This document shows positions 28,050 to 36,452 of a stretch of DNA of 64,000 nucleotides, in pieces; positions within the stretch are counted from its first letter, which is position 1; the number at the start of each line of letters is the position of its first letter. The stretch is from Bacteroidales bacterium (GTDB lineage Bacteria; Bacteroidota; Bacteroidia; Bacteroidales; JAAYJT01): the NCBI GenBank assembly GCA_014860575.1, contig JACZJK010000046.1:62001-126000 (forward strand), given 5' to 3'. A program made the position numbers and the translations under genes. The notes under the pieces were generated by a model that searched no databases, was not told the origin of the DNA, and saw only the letters and a list, made by a program, of their open reading frames with translations.

Positions 28050-28205
28050 AGGCTTTCAATTTTTCTGCCAAAGTAACACATATTCCAATATGTGAATAAT
28101 TTGCAGTCAAAAACACGTAATAAAAATTAAATAAAATGGGTGCCCGAGCGAAACCCGCATCAGTACAGCATCAAAAAGTGAAAATCTCCATCTCACAAAA
28201 AAGAA

Positions 28206-28213
28206 TATTTTTG
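28206..28213 (+). promoter_or_regulatory. Putative -7 box of small barrel gene
   Basis: TATTTTTG matches TAnnTTTG and lies 24 nt before the ATG at 28237. No good -33 TTG is present. Confidence 0.4.
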
Positions 28214-28236
28214 TCGGCTAATAATATAAGCTTTTG

Positions 28237-28707
28237 ATGAAAAGCTTGGGTCTGATTTTAGCATTAATCTTTGCGGGTTGCATTCTGTCCAAAGCCCAGG
28301 ACTATAACACCGGGATCGGCTTAAGAGGTGGCTGGTTCAACGGGATCACGGTTAAGCATTTCATTGATGATAATAAAGCCATTGAAGCAATAGCAAGCAC
28401 CCGCTGGGGTGGTTATGATTTCACTGCATTAGTTGAAATCCACAAGCCAGCTTTTGATGTTGCCTGGCTTTACTGGTATTTTGGTGTTGGTGGTCATATA
28501 GGTTTCTGGGATGGCTCAAGGGTTAAATGGAGCACTGCCGACAAACCTTATAAAGTGCTTGGTGTAGATGCTATTTTCGGGATGGAGTACGTCTTTAATG
28601 ATGTTCCCATCAACCTCAGTTTGGATTGGAAACCGGCTTTCAATCTCGTGGGAATCACCGGTTTCTGGGGCGATGGTGGCGCATTTTCAATACGTTATAT
28701 CTTCTGA
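28237..28707 (+). CDS. Small outer-membrane beta-barrel-type protein
   Basis: 156 residues from the ATG at 28237 (a TTG directly before it is unlikely). The signal peptide ends SKAQ. The mature part has alternating glycine- and aromatic-rich strands (GIGLRGGWFNGITVKHF, VAWLYWYFGVGGHIGFW, NLSLDWKPAFNLVG) and ends in IRYIF, the aromatic terminus of outer-membrane barrels. Similar small proteins are common in Bacteroidetes; function unknown. It is 3 bp from the tag gene, so the two are probably co-transcribed. Confidence 0.75.
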   Translation: MKSLGLILALIFAGCILSKAQDYNTGIGLRGGWFNGITVKHFIDDNKAIEAIASTRWGGYDFTALVEIHKPAFDVAWLYWYFGVGGHIGFWDGSRVKWSTADKPYKVLGVDAIFGMEYVFNDVPINLSLDWKPAFNLVGITGFWGDGGAFSIRYIF

Positions 28708-28710
28708 ACC

Positions 28711-29280
28711 ATGAAAAAACAAAGCTGCGAATGGCCACTCAATGATCCGCTCATGATTGCCTATCACGACACTGAATGGGGAGTACCCGTGCATGATGAC
28801 AAAAAATGGTTTGAATTCATCGTGCTTGATACCTTTCAGGCAGGTTTGAGTTGGCGAACCGTTTTACACAAGCGCGAAAGCTTTCGCGCTGCACTGGATG
28901 GTTTTGATTTTGAAAAGATCGCTCTGTATGGCGAACCAAAAATCGGAGCATTACTTGAAAATCCAAGAATTATCCGGAACAAGCTAAAGATCAGGTCTTG
29001 TATCTCCAACGCTCAGGCTTTTATCAGGGTCAGAGCAGAACACGGATCATTTGATAGTTTTATCTGGAAATTTGTTAACGGAAAACCAATCATCAACAAA
29101 TGGGCATCCACAAAGCAAATCCCTGCCACCTCTCCTGAAAGTGATCTGATGAGCAAGGAACTGAAAAAACTAGGTTTTAAGTTTGTCGGTTCAACAACCT
29201 GCTATGCTTTCATGCAAGCCGGCGGCATGATAAACGACCACCTGACTGACTGTTTCAGATACCGAGAAGTAGGAAGCTAA
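28711..29280 (+). CDS. tag: DNA-3-methyladenine glycosylase I
   Basis: 189 residues, the family length. All four zinc ligands are present: Cys6, His19, His177 and Cys181. The base-binding region has YHDTEWGVPVHDDKKWFEF, followed by FQAGLSWRTVL. The enzyme removes 3-methyladenine from alkylated DNA to start base excision repair. It follows the small barrel gene by 3 bp. Confidence 0.95.
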   Translation: MKKQSCEWPLNDPLMIAYHDTEWGVPVHDDKKWFEFIVLDTFQAGLSWRTVLHKRESFRAALDGFDFEKIALYGEPKIGALLENPRIIRNKLKIRSCISNAQAFIRVRAEHGSFDSFIWKFVNGKPIINKWASTKQIPATSPESDLMSKELKKLGFKFVGSTTCYAFMQAGGMINDHLTDCFRYREVGS

Positions 29281-29557
29281 GTAATGGAATTCAATTGGCA
29301 AGTGGCAATTGGCAGTCGGCAGGAAGCAGAAGACAGCAGCCAGAAGTCCGAGTCTCATGACCTGCTGAAATCACTCATGCAGTAATCAAAAATCAAAGCT
29401 CCCCGCCCCTCGTCCCTCGTCCCTCATCTCTCGCCCCATCTCCCATTCTCCCATTCTCCTCTTCTCCCCTGCTCATCTAATCATCTCGCCCCTTCAAGCG
29501 CCTCAGAAACAATCCATGACTTGGTTTGTTTAGAAAGTTAAACAAAAGCAAGTTATT
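29281..29557. repeat. Low-complexity intergenic tract (pyrimidine-rich)
   Basis: The gap before the STAND operon. The first part has imperfect ggcaattggcagtcggca repeats. Bases about 29396-29490 are C/T-rich with repeats of ctcgtccctcgtccctcat and tctcccattctcccattctc. The last 60 bases are AT-rich and should hold the operon promoter, but I cannot match both boxes there. No gene. Confidence 0.5.
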
Positions 29558-29950
29558 ATGATGGAAATAGTTGCATTAGCGGGAGTGGTTCTAAACCAGG
29601 CAAACAAATTAATGGAAAACGAAGCAGTTGGTAGTGCTGTAAAAGGCGTGATGAATTGGATCGGAGGAATCCTTGGAAAACCTTCAGCCAGCGAAAAACT
29701 TCAACAGATTGAAGTAAATGAAAATGTTGAAGAAAATGTAAACAGCATCAAGAGCAATCTTGAATTTGTACTCGAAGACAATCAGGAACTACAGCGCCAG
29801 CTTCAGGCCAAACTAGAAGAACTTCAGCAAATCATGCAGAAAGAGGGCGTTCCGTTGGCAACTAAAACCAATACAATCAATATCAGTGGTAATTCAAATA
29901 TAGCATTCCAGGACATTAACACCAAGGGAAATATCACCATAGGACAATGA
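29558..29950 (+). CDS. Small helical protein with C-terminal homotypic beta motif (possible Bell-like effector)
   Basis: 130 residues. Residues 1-40 form a hydrophobic helical region (EIVALAGVVLNQANKLMENE, then VGSAVKGVMNWIGGILGK). Residues 50-98 are a coiled coil (LEFVLEDNQELQRQLQAKLE). The last 26 residues (105-130) contain NINISGN-type repeats: INISGNSNIAFQDINTKG. The next gene begins with a near copy of this segment. The plan of a helical N-terminus plus a short C-terminal motif shared with an adjacent NLR-type gene fits known bacterial amyloid-signalling pairs (Bell domain plus BASS or PP motif); assignment to that class is inference. ATGA overlap with the SIR2-like gene. First gene of a six-gene operon. 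Confidence 0.65.
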   Translation: MMEIVALAGVVLNQANKLMENEAVGSAVKGVMNWIGGILGKPSASEKLQQIEVNENVEENVNSIKSNLEFVLEDNQELQRQLQAKLEELQQIMQKEGVPLATKTNTINISGNSNIAFQDINTKGNITIGQ

Positions 29951-31131
29951 ACGAGAATACCAGTAATATAACTGGCGATAACAACATCAACCTGCAGGAA
30001 ATTAGTGCGCGCGATATCATTATCAATATTGCCAAAGACCTGCCGGCGGAGGTTAAGCAACAAAAACAGGCGTTGAATGAAAAGATCAAAAGCCTCGTTG
30101 AAAAATTAGCTGCTATTGATGAAAAAATTTCTGGTCAGCCTCAGGCAAATTCTTTCACTCCACCCGAGAATGACCCAGGCTATGATGCCGTTCGCTGGCG
30201 GAGATTGCTACAAGCATTAAGGCACCAGGGATGCGTGCTTTTTATCGGGCCTGAAGTTTCGACCAATGCCGACGGAAAATCGTTGCATACTGAGTTTTAC
30301 AAGGCACTGGCAAAGGATTTTGATGATATTCAGTTTCTCGAACACGAAGGTTTTTTCTCCCCCGAATCAGATGAAGAAATTCTTTACGACATCCTTGATT
30401 TCTACAGCAAAGACTTCCCCAAAAAAAATATTGCCGGCCGCAAAATCCTCGAAAAACTTGCAGAGGTTCCCTTCAGCCTGATCATCTCGCTTTGTCCGGA
30501 TGATACAATGCACAAGGTTTTTAATGATTATGGCGTGAACCACGAGTTTCTGGCATACGATGGCACCAAACAGGAAGTGGATTCAATCAATCCTGAAAAA
30601 CCTGTTATCTACAATATTCTTGGTAATGCCACCAGCAACGGGCGTTACATATTCACACACGAAAATTTCTATAATTACCTGAATAAGATCAGCGTACCCT
30701 CGGGGATCAAAAAGAAAATACAGGAAGCCACCCACTACCTTTTTATAGGTTTTGATTTTGATAAATGGTATAACCGCCTGTTGCTTTTCATACTTGATTT
30801 CGAGCAGAAGAAAAGCGGCGCACATCGCATGACGGTGGGAAACAAGAACATGCAGCAAGAAATTGAAAGGTTTATCGAGAAACAATTCAACATTACATTT
30901 ATTGAAAATGATTACAGCCAGTTCATCGACTGGCTGCTGCACAATGTTGCCGAAGAAGGCATCAAAAAAAACCTGAACAAAGATTTTGTTCAAAACAATT
31001 TCACCAGGTTGAAGAGCCTGAGCAACAAGGTTGGTTCGGAAGATAATACCGACGAACTGCTAAAATTTGAAGAGCAAACGAGTGAAATTGGAAAAAGCAT
31101 CGAAAAATTTCAACAACGAATTACAGCTTGA
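29947..31131 (+). CDS. SIR2-like domain protein with N-terminal homotypic motif
   Basis: 394 residues. Residues 4-29 repeat the beta motif of the upstream protein (NITGDNNINLQEISARD). A short coiled coil follows (about 33-62). Residues about 85-330 look like a divergent SIR2-like Rossmann domain: LRHQGCVLFIGPEVS (91-105), YNILGNATSNGRYIFTHENF (222-241) and HYLFIGFDFDKWYNRLLLF. In active SIR2 NADases these positions read GAGxS and a lxxHG histidine; here they are GPEVS and ILGN, so NAD cleavage may be lost. The C-terminal 60 residues are helical. Its stop overlaps the STAND gene start (TGATG). Related defence proteins deplete NAD; whether this one does is open. Confidence 0.7.
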   Translation: MNENTSNITGDNNINLQEISARDIIINIAKDLPAEVKQQKQALNEKIKSLVEKLAAIDEKISGQPQANSFTPPENDPGYDAVRWRRLLQALRHQGCVLFIGPEVSTNADGKSLHTEFYKALAKDFDDIQFLEHEGFFSPESDEEILYDILDFYSKDFPKKNIAGRKILEKLAEVPFSLIISLCPDDTMHKVFNDYGVNHEFLAYDGTKQEVDSINPEKPVIYNILGNATSNGRYIFTHENFYNYLNKISVPSGIKKKIQEATHYLFIGFDFDKWYNRLLLFILDFEQKKSGAHRMTVGNKNMQQEIERFIEKQFNITFIENDYSQFIDWLLHNVAEEGIKKNLNKDFVQNNFTRLKSLSNKVGSEDNTDELLKFEEQTSEIGKSIEKFQQRITA

Positions 31132-33128
31132 TGTCAAGCCAACGAAGATATCCGGGAGCAACCCCTTTTACCAGCCGTCAGGAGAAGATTTTTTACGGCA
31201 GGGATAAGGATATTGAGAAGTTGCTCACGCTGATACTCGTTGAAAGGAAAATCCTGCTCTACTCAAAATCCGGTTTGGGTAAGACATCGCTACTCGAAGC
31301 CGGCGTTTTGCCAAAACTGCCACCAAACTATATTCCTGTCAGCATCAGGCTGTTTGCCTATAAAGAAGGCGCCGAAACTCCGGTTGAACGTGTAATCAAT
31401 GCAATAAAATCGGTAATAGGCGATCCTGATGCCATCAGCAATACAGTGCTTGACACCCTGGCCGGCTCGGATAAAAGCAATAAGACACTGTGGTATTACT
31501 TTAAGAAATTACAGTTTTCAGAACCCAAAGCCGCAGCGGATGAGCCGGAAAAGATTTTTCTTTTGTTTTTTGATCAGTTTGAAGAGTTGTTCTCATTCCC
31601 GCAAAAAGATATCGAAGAGTTCAAAACCCAGATTTACGAACTTACCGAATTAAAAGTTCCTGACCGCTATGCAGTTTTGATAGCCAATGGCCGGGAAAAC
31701 AATCAGGAACTCTTTAACCGCGAAACGATCAGCAATCTTCATAAGAAAATTGACATTAAAACTGTTTTCGCGATCCGATCTGATCGCCTCAGCCAACTTA
31801 ACGCACTTTCGGATAAATTGCCGGGAATCCAGAATGTATTTCATGAACTTCAACCCCTGAACCCGGGACAGACCAGGCAGGCGATCGTTAATCCGGCTGC
31901 CGATACAGATCCTGGTTTTGAAACACCGCCTTTTAGTTTTCATGAGGATGCTCTCAACAAAATAATCAAAGAGTTAAGCGATGGTGGCCAGCAAAATATC
32001 GAAACCACCCAATTGCAGATCGTCTGCCACCGGATCGAAGAAATTGCAGCTGCAAAAAAAACAAACGGACCGGTTCAGATTGCGGTGGAAGACCTTCCTG
32101 AATTCAGAAATATATTCCTCAATTTCTACTTTGATTCAATCAATAAACTACCCGAAGAAAAACGCGCCAATGCCAACCGCCTTATTGAAGACGAGTTAAT
32201 AAGGAACAAGCAACGAATTTCGCTGGATCAGGAAATTTGCAAGGAATACCTTGACGAACATGAACTGAGGACGCTTGTTGACACCCACTTATTACGAGCC
32301 GAGCGCAATACTTTCGGGCGTTTAAGTTTTGAAATTAGCCACGATACACTTGTTGAACCCATCCTTGAATCCCAGAAAAAATACCTTGACGAGCTCGAAA
32401 AAATAAGGCTCGAAAATGAAAGACAGGAAGAACTGCGTAAACTCAGGGAACAACAAGAACTTGAAACCCGCGAGCGGGAAGCAGAATTCAAACGCATCCG
32501 TGAAGAGCAACTGCGAAAGGAAAAAGAGCGGCAGCGTAAGATAAAATGGCAACGGACAATCATTGCCATTGTCAGTGTTTTCCTGGTGATTTCTTTAGCC
32601 ATGATCTACCAGGTAAACGAGTTGAGAAAGGATGCCAGAAACGCAGAAGAAAAAGCGGTTCGGGCCCTCGAAGCCTTACGCGAATCAGAATATAGCCGGA
32701 ATGAAACATCCGGATTGGACTTCCAACAAAAAGCCCAGTACGACCGCGCTGTTGACAGTTATAAAATCGCGAAAGACCTGCTTGACTCTGCAGATGACCG
32801 TCGCAACATAATGGATCAGCGCATTGCCGAGTGCCAGCGACTCATCGAAATAAAAGGCGACAATGAGAGAATTATTAACTATGCCGATGATCTGATCAGG
32901 AAAAGGGAATACCTCCTGGCAATGGCAGAGTATAACAGGGTGATTGAGGCAGGCTATGATACGGTTCGGGTTCATGCAAAAAGAAGAGACCTTGAACGCC
33001 GGGCAAAATCAATCTACACAAAAGACCTTGCAGATTATATGGAAATGCAGGACATGGCATGGGCTGATACAAGCAGGCAAAGACTTGAAAAACTGAATGG
33101 GTTGTACAACAAATTTTCTAATCCATGA
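31131..33128 (+). CDS. Membrane-anchored STAND NTPase (nSTAND1-type)
   Basis: 665 residues from the ATG at 31131, which overlaps the previous stop by one base. The P-loop NTPase has Walker A SKSGLGKTSL (Lys51), Walker B FLLFFDQFEELF (Asp148) and the arginine finger-like VFAIRSDRL. A winged-helix region with FEISHDTLVEPIL follows, typical of nSTAND proteins. A charged coiled coil (about 405-472, E/R/K-rich) leads to one membrane helix (about 476-493, IIAIVSVFLVISLAMIY), with basic residues on the N-side, so the NTPase should be cytoplasmic. The C-terminal 150 residues are TPR-like (QKAQYDRAVDSYKIAKDLL) and should lie in the periplasm. No repeat sensor is fused; the next gene encodes it separately (ATGA overlap). 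Confidence 0.85.
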   Translation: MSSQRRYPGATPFTSRQEKIFYGRDKDIEKLLTLILVERKILLYSKSGLGKTSLLEAGVLPKLPPNYIPVSIRLFAYKEGAETPVERVINAIKSVIGDPDAISNTVLDTLAGSDKSNKTLWYYFKKLQFSEPKAAADEPEKIFLLFFDQFEELFSFPQKDIEEFKTQIYELTELKVPDRYAVLIANGRENNQELFNRETISNLHKKIDIKTVFAIRSDRLSQLNALSDKLPGIQNVFHELQPLNPGQTRQAIVNPAADTDPGFETPPFSFHEDALNKIIKELSDGGQQNIETTQLQIVCHRIEEIAAAKKTNGPVQIAVEDLPEFRNIFLNFYFDSINKLPEEKRANANRLIEDELIRNKQRISLDQEICKEYLDEHELRTLVDTHLLRAERNTFGRLSFEISHDTLVEPILESQKKYLDELEKIRLENERQEELRKLREQQELETREREAEFKRIREEQLRKEKERQRKIKWQRTIIAIVSVFLVISLAMIYQVNELRKDARNAEEKAVRALEALRESEYSRNETSGLDFQQKAQYDRAVDSYKIAKDLLDSADDRRNIMDQRIAECQRLIEIKGDNERIINYADDLIRKREYLLAMAEYNRVIEAGYDTVRVHAKRRDLERRAKSIYTKDLADYMEMQDMAWADTSRQRLEKLNGLYNKFSNP

Positions 33129-36100
33129 AAAAACTACTCATTCTTATAATCGCCATGCTGGCTTGTTCCCCGCTGTTTTCGCAAACACGCGATTTCCTGC
33201 TACTTTACGAAAAAGCCCAGGAGCGTTACGAAAACAGGGATTTTATTTCGGCATTTATTTATTTCGATAAAGCGCTTGAAAAAGCTGTTGAAGACAACCA
33301 CAGGGTAACTGCCCTGAATAAAAAAGAGGATTGCAGGCGCCGGATCAGACAGCAGCAGGACAGTTTGCACCAATCCCTGGTTGATACTGAAAGAGCACGC
33401 ATGAAGGCCGATTCGGCATTGGGTGTAGCACGAAGTATTGTGAATGCATTCTACTTTTTTGATGAGAGGCTTGCCCTCGCTTTCAAGGATAACAAATATG
33501 GCTTTATTGATAAAACCGGGCGGCCTGTGATCGCATACAAATACGACGAAGCCTATCCGTTTGACCATATCGGGTTGGCTAAAGTGCGAAGAAACAGAAG
33601 ATATTACCTGCTTGACAGTATTGGAACCGAATACATGCTGGCTGATGGAATAGGCAGTTTAAAAAGAGAAATTCAGGCGCTTGATCTCAGAAACAAACAA
33701 ATTACTGAGTTCCCGGCACAAATTTTACAGAACCCGCAATTGAACATCCTTTTGCTCAGCGCTAATGATATCACATCCCTGCCCGATGCATTGGGCAACA
33801 ATTCCGGTTTGCAGATTCTTACGCTTGCCGATAACCGCATCCGTTCAATCCCACCGGGTTTCGGCAAATTGAACCGCCTGTCAATTCTCGATCTGAGCCA
33901 CAATTTACTTGATTCGATCCCTGGAGAAATATCAGGATTAAATAACCTTAAGGAATTATTACTGGCTGACAATAATATTTCCTCACTTCCGGAAGGAATT
34001 GCCAACCTCAGCAATCTCTATGTTATTGATCTCAGCAACAATTTATTCGATTCATTGCCGGCACAAACAGCAGGACTCTCGAAATTGATCCGGCTGCGTA
34101 TGGGTGGTAACCAGCTCAACCATTTTCCATCTGAAATCTTTGGATTCAGCAACCTTGTTGAACTGGTTCTGAAAGACAACAGTATAACAGAACTGCCACT
34201 TGAAATCTGCGAACTCAACGAATTGCTTGTTGTTGACTTTTCAAATAACCAGATCAGGAACATCCCCGATGAGATTGGGTATCTCACAAAACTCAGGGAG
34301 CTATCACTTGGAAGGAACCAAATCACTGAATTGCCTGCCGGGCTTTTTGAGTTGACGAAACTTAGTTTCCTGAACCTGAATGACAACCAGATAAAGGAAA
34401 TCCCTCCTGAAATAGGTAATCTTAGAAATATTTCCGTCTTGAATATCAGCAATAACCAAATCACAGGTATTCCACCCGAACTCACCAATCTCACTTATCT
34501 TACAAGTCTGAACCTCTCCAACAACCAACTTACAGAAGTGCCACCCGAAATTGGTGATTTGATGAGACTGCAGTTTCTCGACCTCAGCCATAATCAAATT
34601 TCGAAGCTTCCTGAAAAAACCGGCCTGCTCATCAACCTGAAATCCTTAAATATCAGCGAAAATGAGATCACAGACATTCCGGGTCAGATTGGTATTTTTT
34701 CCGATCTCGAAAAACTTGATGTCAGTTTTAACCGCTTGCGTGATCTGCCGGATGAGATAAGTTCACTTCAGAACCTTACAAGTTTGAATGCTTCGGGTAA
34801 CCAACTGACAGCGTTTAATAAAAACCTGGGCAAGCTGTCAAGTCTTTCGGAACTGGATCTCAGTCAGAATCAGGTCTCTGAAATATCGCAACATATCGGA
34901 AATCTTAATAATCTTGCACGGCTTAACCTTAGCGGCAACCTTATTACTACGCTGCCCCCTGAAATTGGCAACCTGAGCAGGCTGGAATATTTTTCAGCAA
35001 CCAACAACCAAATTGATTCATTACCGGCAGAGATCGCGAAATGTATCCTGCTCACCGAACTCGATCTCAGCAACAACCAATTGGTTCAACTCCCTGAACT
35101 AATTGGAAACTTAAGATCCTTAACAATCTTGAAACTTGCAGGAAACCAAATTTCATCCATCCCGGATAGCATTGCCTGGCTAAACAATCTTACAGAACTT
35201 GATTTGCGCGGCAACGGCATTGATTCCATTCCGGCTGCTTTGACACTGTTGCCAAAACTTAAAAAGCTCGACCTGCGCGATAATCCTCAGCTCAACCTCC
35301 AGGTTCTCTGCGAAGTGTTTGGCCAGTCGGATAGAAATATTATTCTAAGTACAGGAATGAACGATTTGGCTTATCTTACCGATGCCAATGTATTATTGAT
35401 AACGCTCAATAATGTAAGCACCTTACCGGCCAATATGGCTGACATGAAAAACCTACTGCTGATTGATTTCACCGGAAACCCATTAATTACCCACAATGAA
35501 ATCTCAACCGTATTTGCCGGATCCAAAAGGCCCACAGAGTATATCTCCGCTTCGCAACCCGTGATTGCTGATTTCGGCAAAACCCTTGTTAATGTTGACA
35601 AGAACCAATTGTTTGAACTGGATATCGCCCGGATATCGGATTTATCCTTCCTCGATTTATCCAACACCGGTTTAGATCATCTGCCTTCTAGCATCTTGAA
35701 AATGGCCAATCTCACAAGACTTGACCTCAGCAGCAACCAACTTGCTATCCTGCCTGAAGAAATTGGCCGGTTGACTAATCTCACCCATTTAATACTGAGT
35801 AATAACAAAATCAGTGAAATACCTCCCAATATTGGCAATCTGAAAAATCTGCGAAGGTTGGTTCTTAGCAACAATAACATTTCTACACTCCCTCCTGAAA
35901 TCGCCGGACTCACCGAACTCAGGCAGTTGTATCTAAGCGGAAACAAACTTGGATTTTTGCCAGGGGAAGTCACCCAGCTTAAAAACCTTACTCACCTGGT
36001 GCTGGATAATAACCCAATAAACAACTTGCCTGATTCAATCATCAGGATGCAGGGCCTGCGCTACCTGAGCATCAGAATCTATCCGGAAACTGACACTGAA

Positions 36101-36451
36101 CGCCTCTTTTCAATGCTCAACCAAATGCCAAACCTGCAAGGGCTGTATCTGAACCTGTATGATATGGAATCATTGCCTGCAAAGATGTATGATCTGCAAC
36201 ACATCAGCGAACTGCATATTTTCTCGCTGGCAATTGCCAGCCTGCCCGCTGAAATTGGCCAGATGAAAAACATTAAACAACTCAGTCTCTGGATGCCGGG
36301 ATTAATGGAACTTCCTGCATCTATGAAGGAAATGACTGGACTTGAAGCGATTTACATCAAAAGCGACAACCTGCCGCTGAGCATGGTTGATCAGTTAAAG
36401 AGCCAATTACCGGCAAGCAGGATCATCACACGCGACCAGATGTTGAAGTAA
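33125..36451 (+). CDS. Exported leucine-rich repeat protein with WG-type N-terminal region
   Basis: 1108 residues. A signal peptide (1-20, ACSPLFSQ) is followed by a TPR/coiled-coil stretch (about 25-105), a WG-like unit (about 122-172, DNKYGFIDKTGRPVIAYKYD), and about 35-40 leucine-rich repeats of 23 residues (about 185-1095), with the pattern LxxLxLSxNxIxxLPxxI. In many Bacteroidetes, WG and LRR segments of this kind are fused to an nSTAND NTPase; here they are a separate exported protein. LRRs bind proteins or glycans, so this is the probable sensor for the upstream NTPase. The ATGA overlap argues against a frameshifted pseudogene. It is 1 bp from the BACON gene. Confidence 0.88.
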   Translation: MKKLLILIIAMLACSPLFSQTRDFLLLYEKAQERYENRDFISAFIYFDKALEKAVEDNHRVTALNKKEDCRRRIRQQQDSLHQSLVDTERARMKADSALGVARSIVNAFYFFDERLALAFKDNKYGFIDKTGRPVIAYKYDEAYPFDHIGLAKVRRNRRYYLLDSIGTEYMLADGIGSLKREIQALDLRNKQITEFPAQILQNPQLNILLLSANDITSLPDALGNNSGLQILTLADNRIRSIPPGFGKLNRLSILDLSHNLLDSIPGEISGLNNLKELLLADNNISSLPEGIANLSNLYVIDLSNNLFDSLPAQTAGLSKLIRLRMGGNQLNHFPSEIFGFSNLVELVLKDNSITELPLEICELNELLVVDFSNNQIRNIPDEIGYLTKLRELSLGRNQITELPAGLFELTKLSFLNLNDNQIKEIPPEIGNLRNISVLNISNNQITGIPPELTNLTYLTSLNLSNNQLTEVPPEIGDLMRLQFLDLSHNQISKLPEKTGLLINLKSLNISENEITDIPGQIGIFSDLEKLDVSFNRLRDLPDEISSLQNLTSLNASGNQLTAFNKNLGKLSSLSELDLSQNQVSEISQHIGNLNNLARLNLSGNLITTLPPEIGNLSRLEYFSATNNQIDSLPAEIAKCILLTELDLSNNQLVQLPELIGNLRSLTILKLAGNQISSIPDSIAWLNNLTELDLRGNGIDSIPAALTLLPKLKKLDLRDNPQLNLQVLCEVFGQSDRNIILSTGMNDLAYLTDANVLLITLNNVSTLPANMADMKNLLLIDFTGNPLITHNEISTVFAGSKRPTEYISASQPVIADFGKTLVNVDKNQLFELDIARISDLSFLDLSNTGLDHLPSSILKMANLTRLDLSSNQLAILPEEIGRLTNLTHLILSNNKISEIPPNIGNLKNLRRLVLSNNNISTLPPEIAGLTELRQLYLSGNKLGFLPGEVTQLKNLTHLVLDNNPINNLPDSIIRMQGLRYLSIRIYPETDTERLFSMLNQMPNLQGLYLNLYDMESLPAKMYDLQHISELHIFSLAIASLPAEIGQMKNIKQLSLWMPGLMELPASMKEMTGLEAIYIKSDNLPLSMVDQLKSQLPASRIITRDQMLK

Positions 36452-36452
36452 A

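Noticed and set aside
33120-33130. STAND/LRR junction as a frameshifted single gene
   Set aside because: The second frame starts with an ATG in an ATGA overlap and encodes a proper signal peptide, so two genes fit better.
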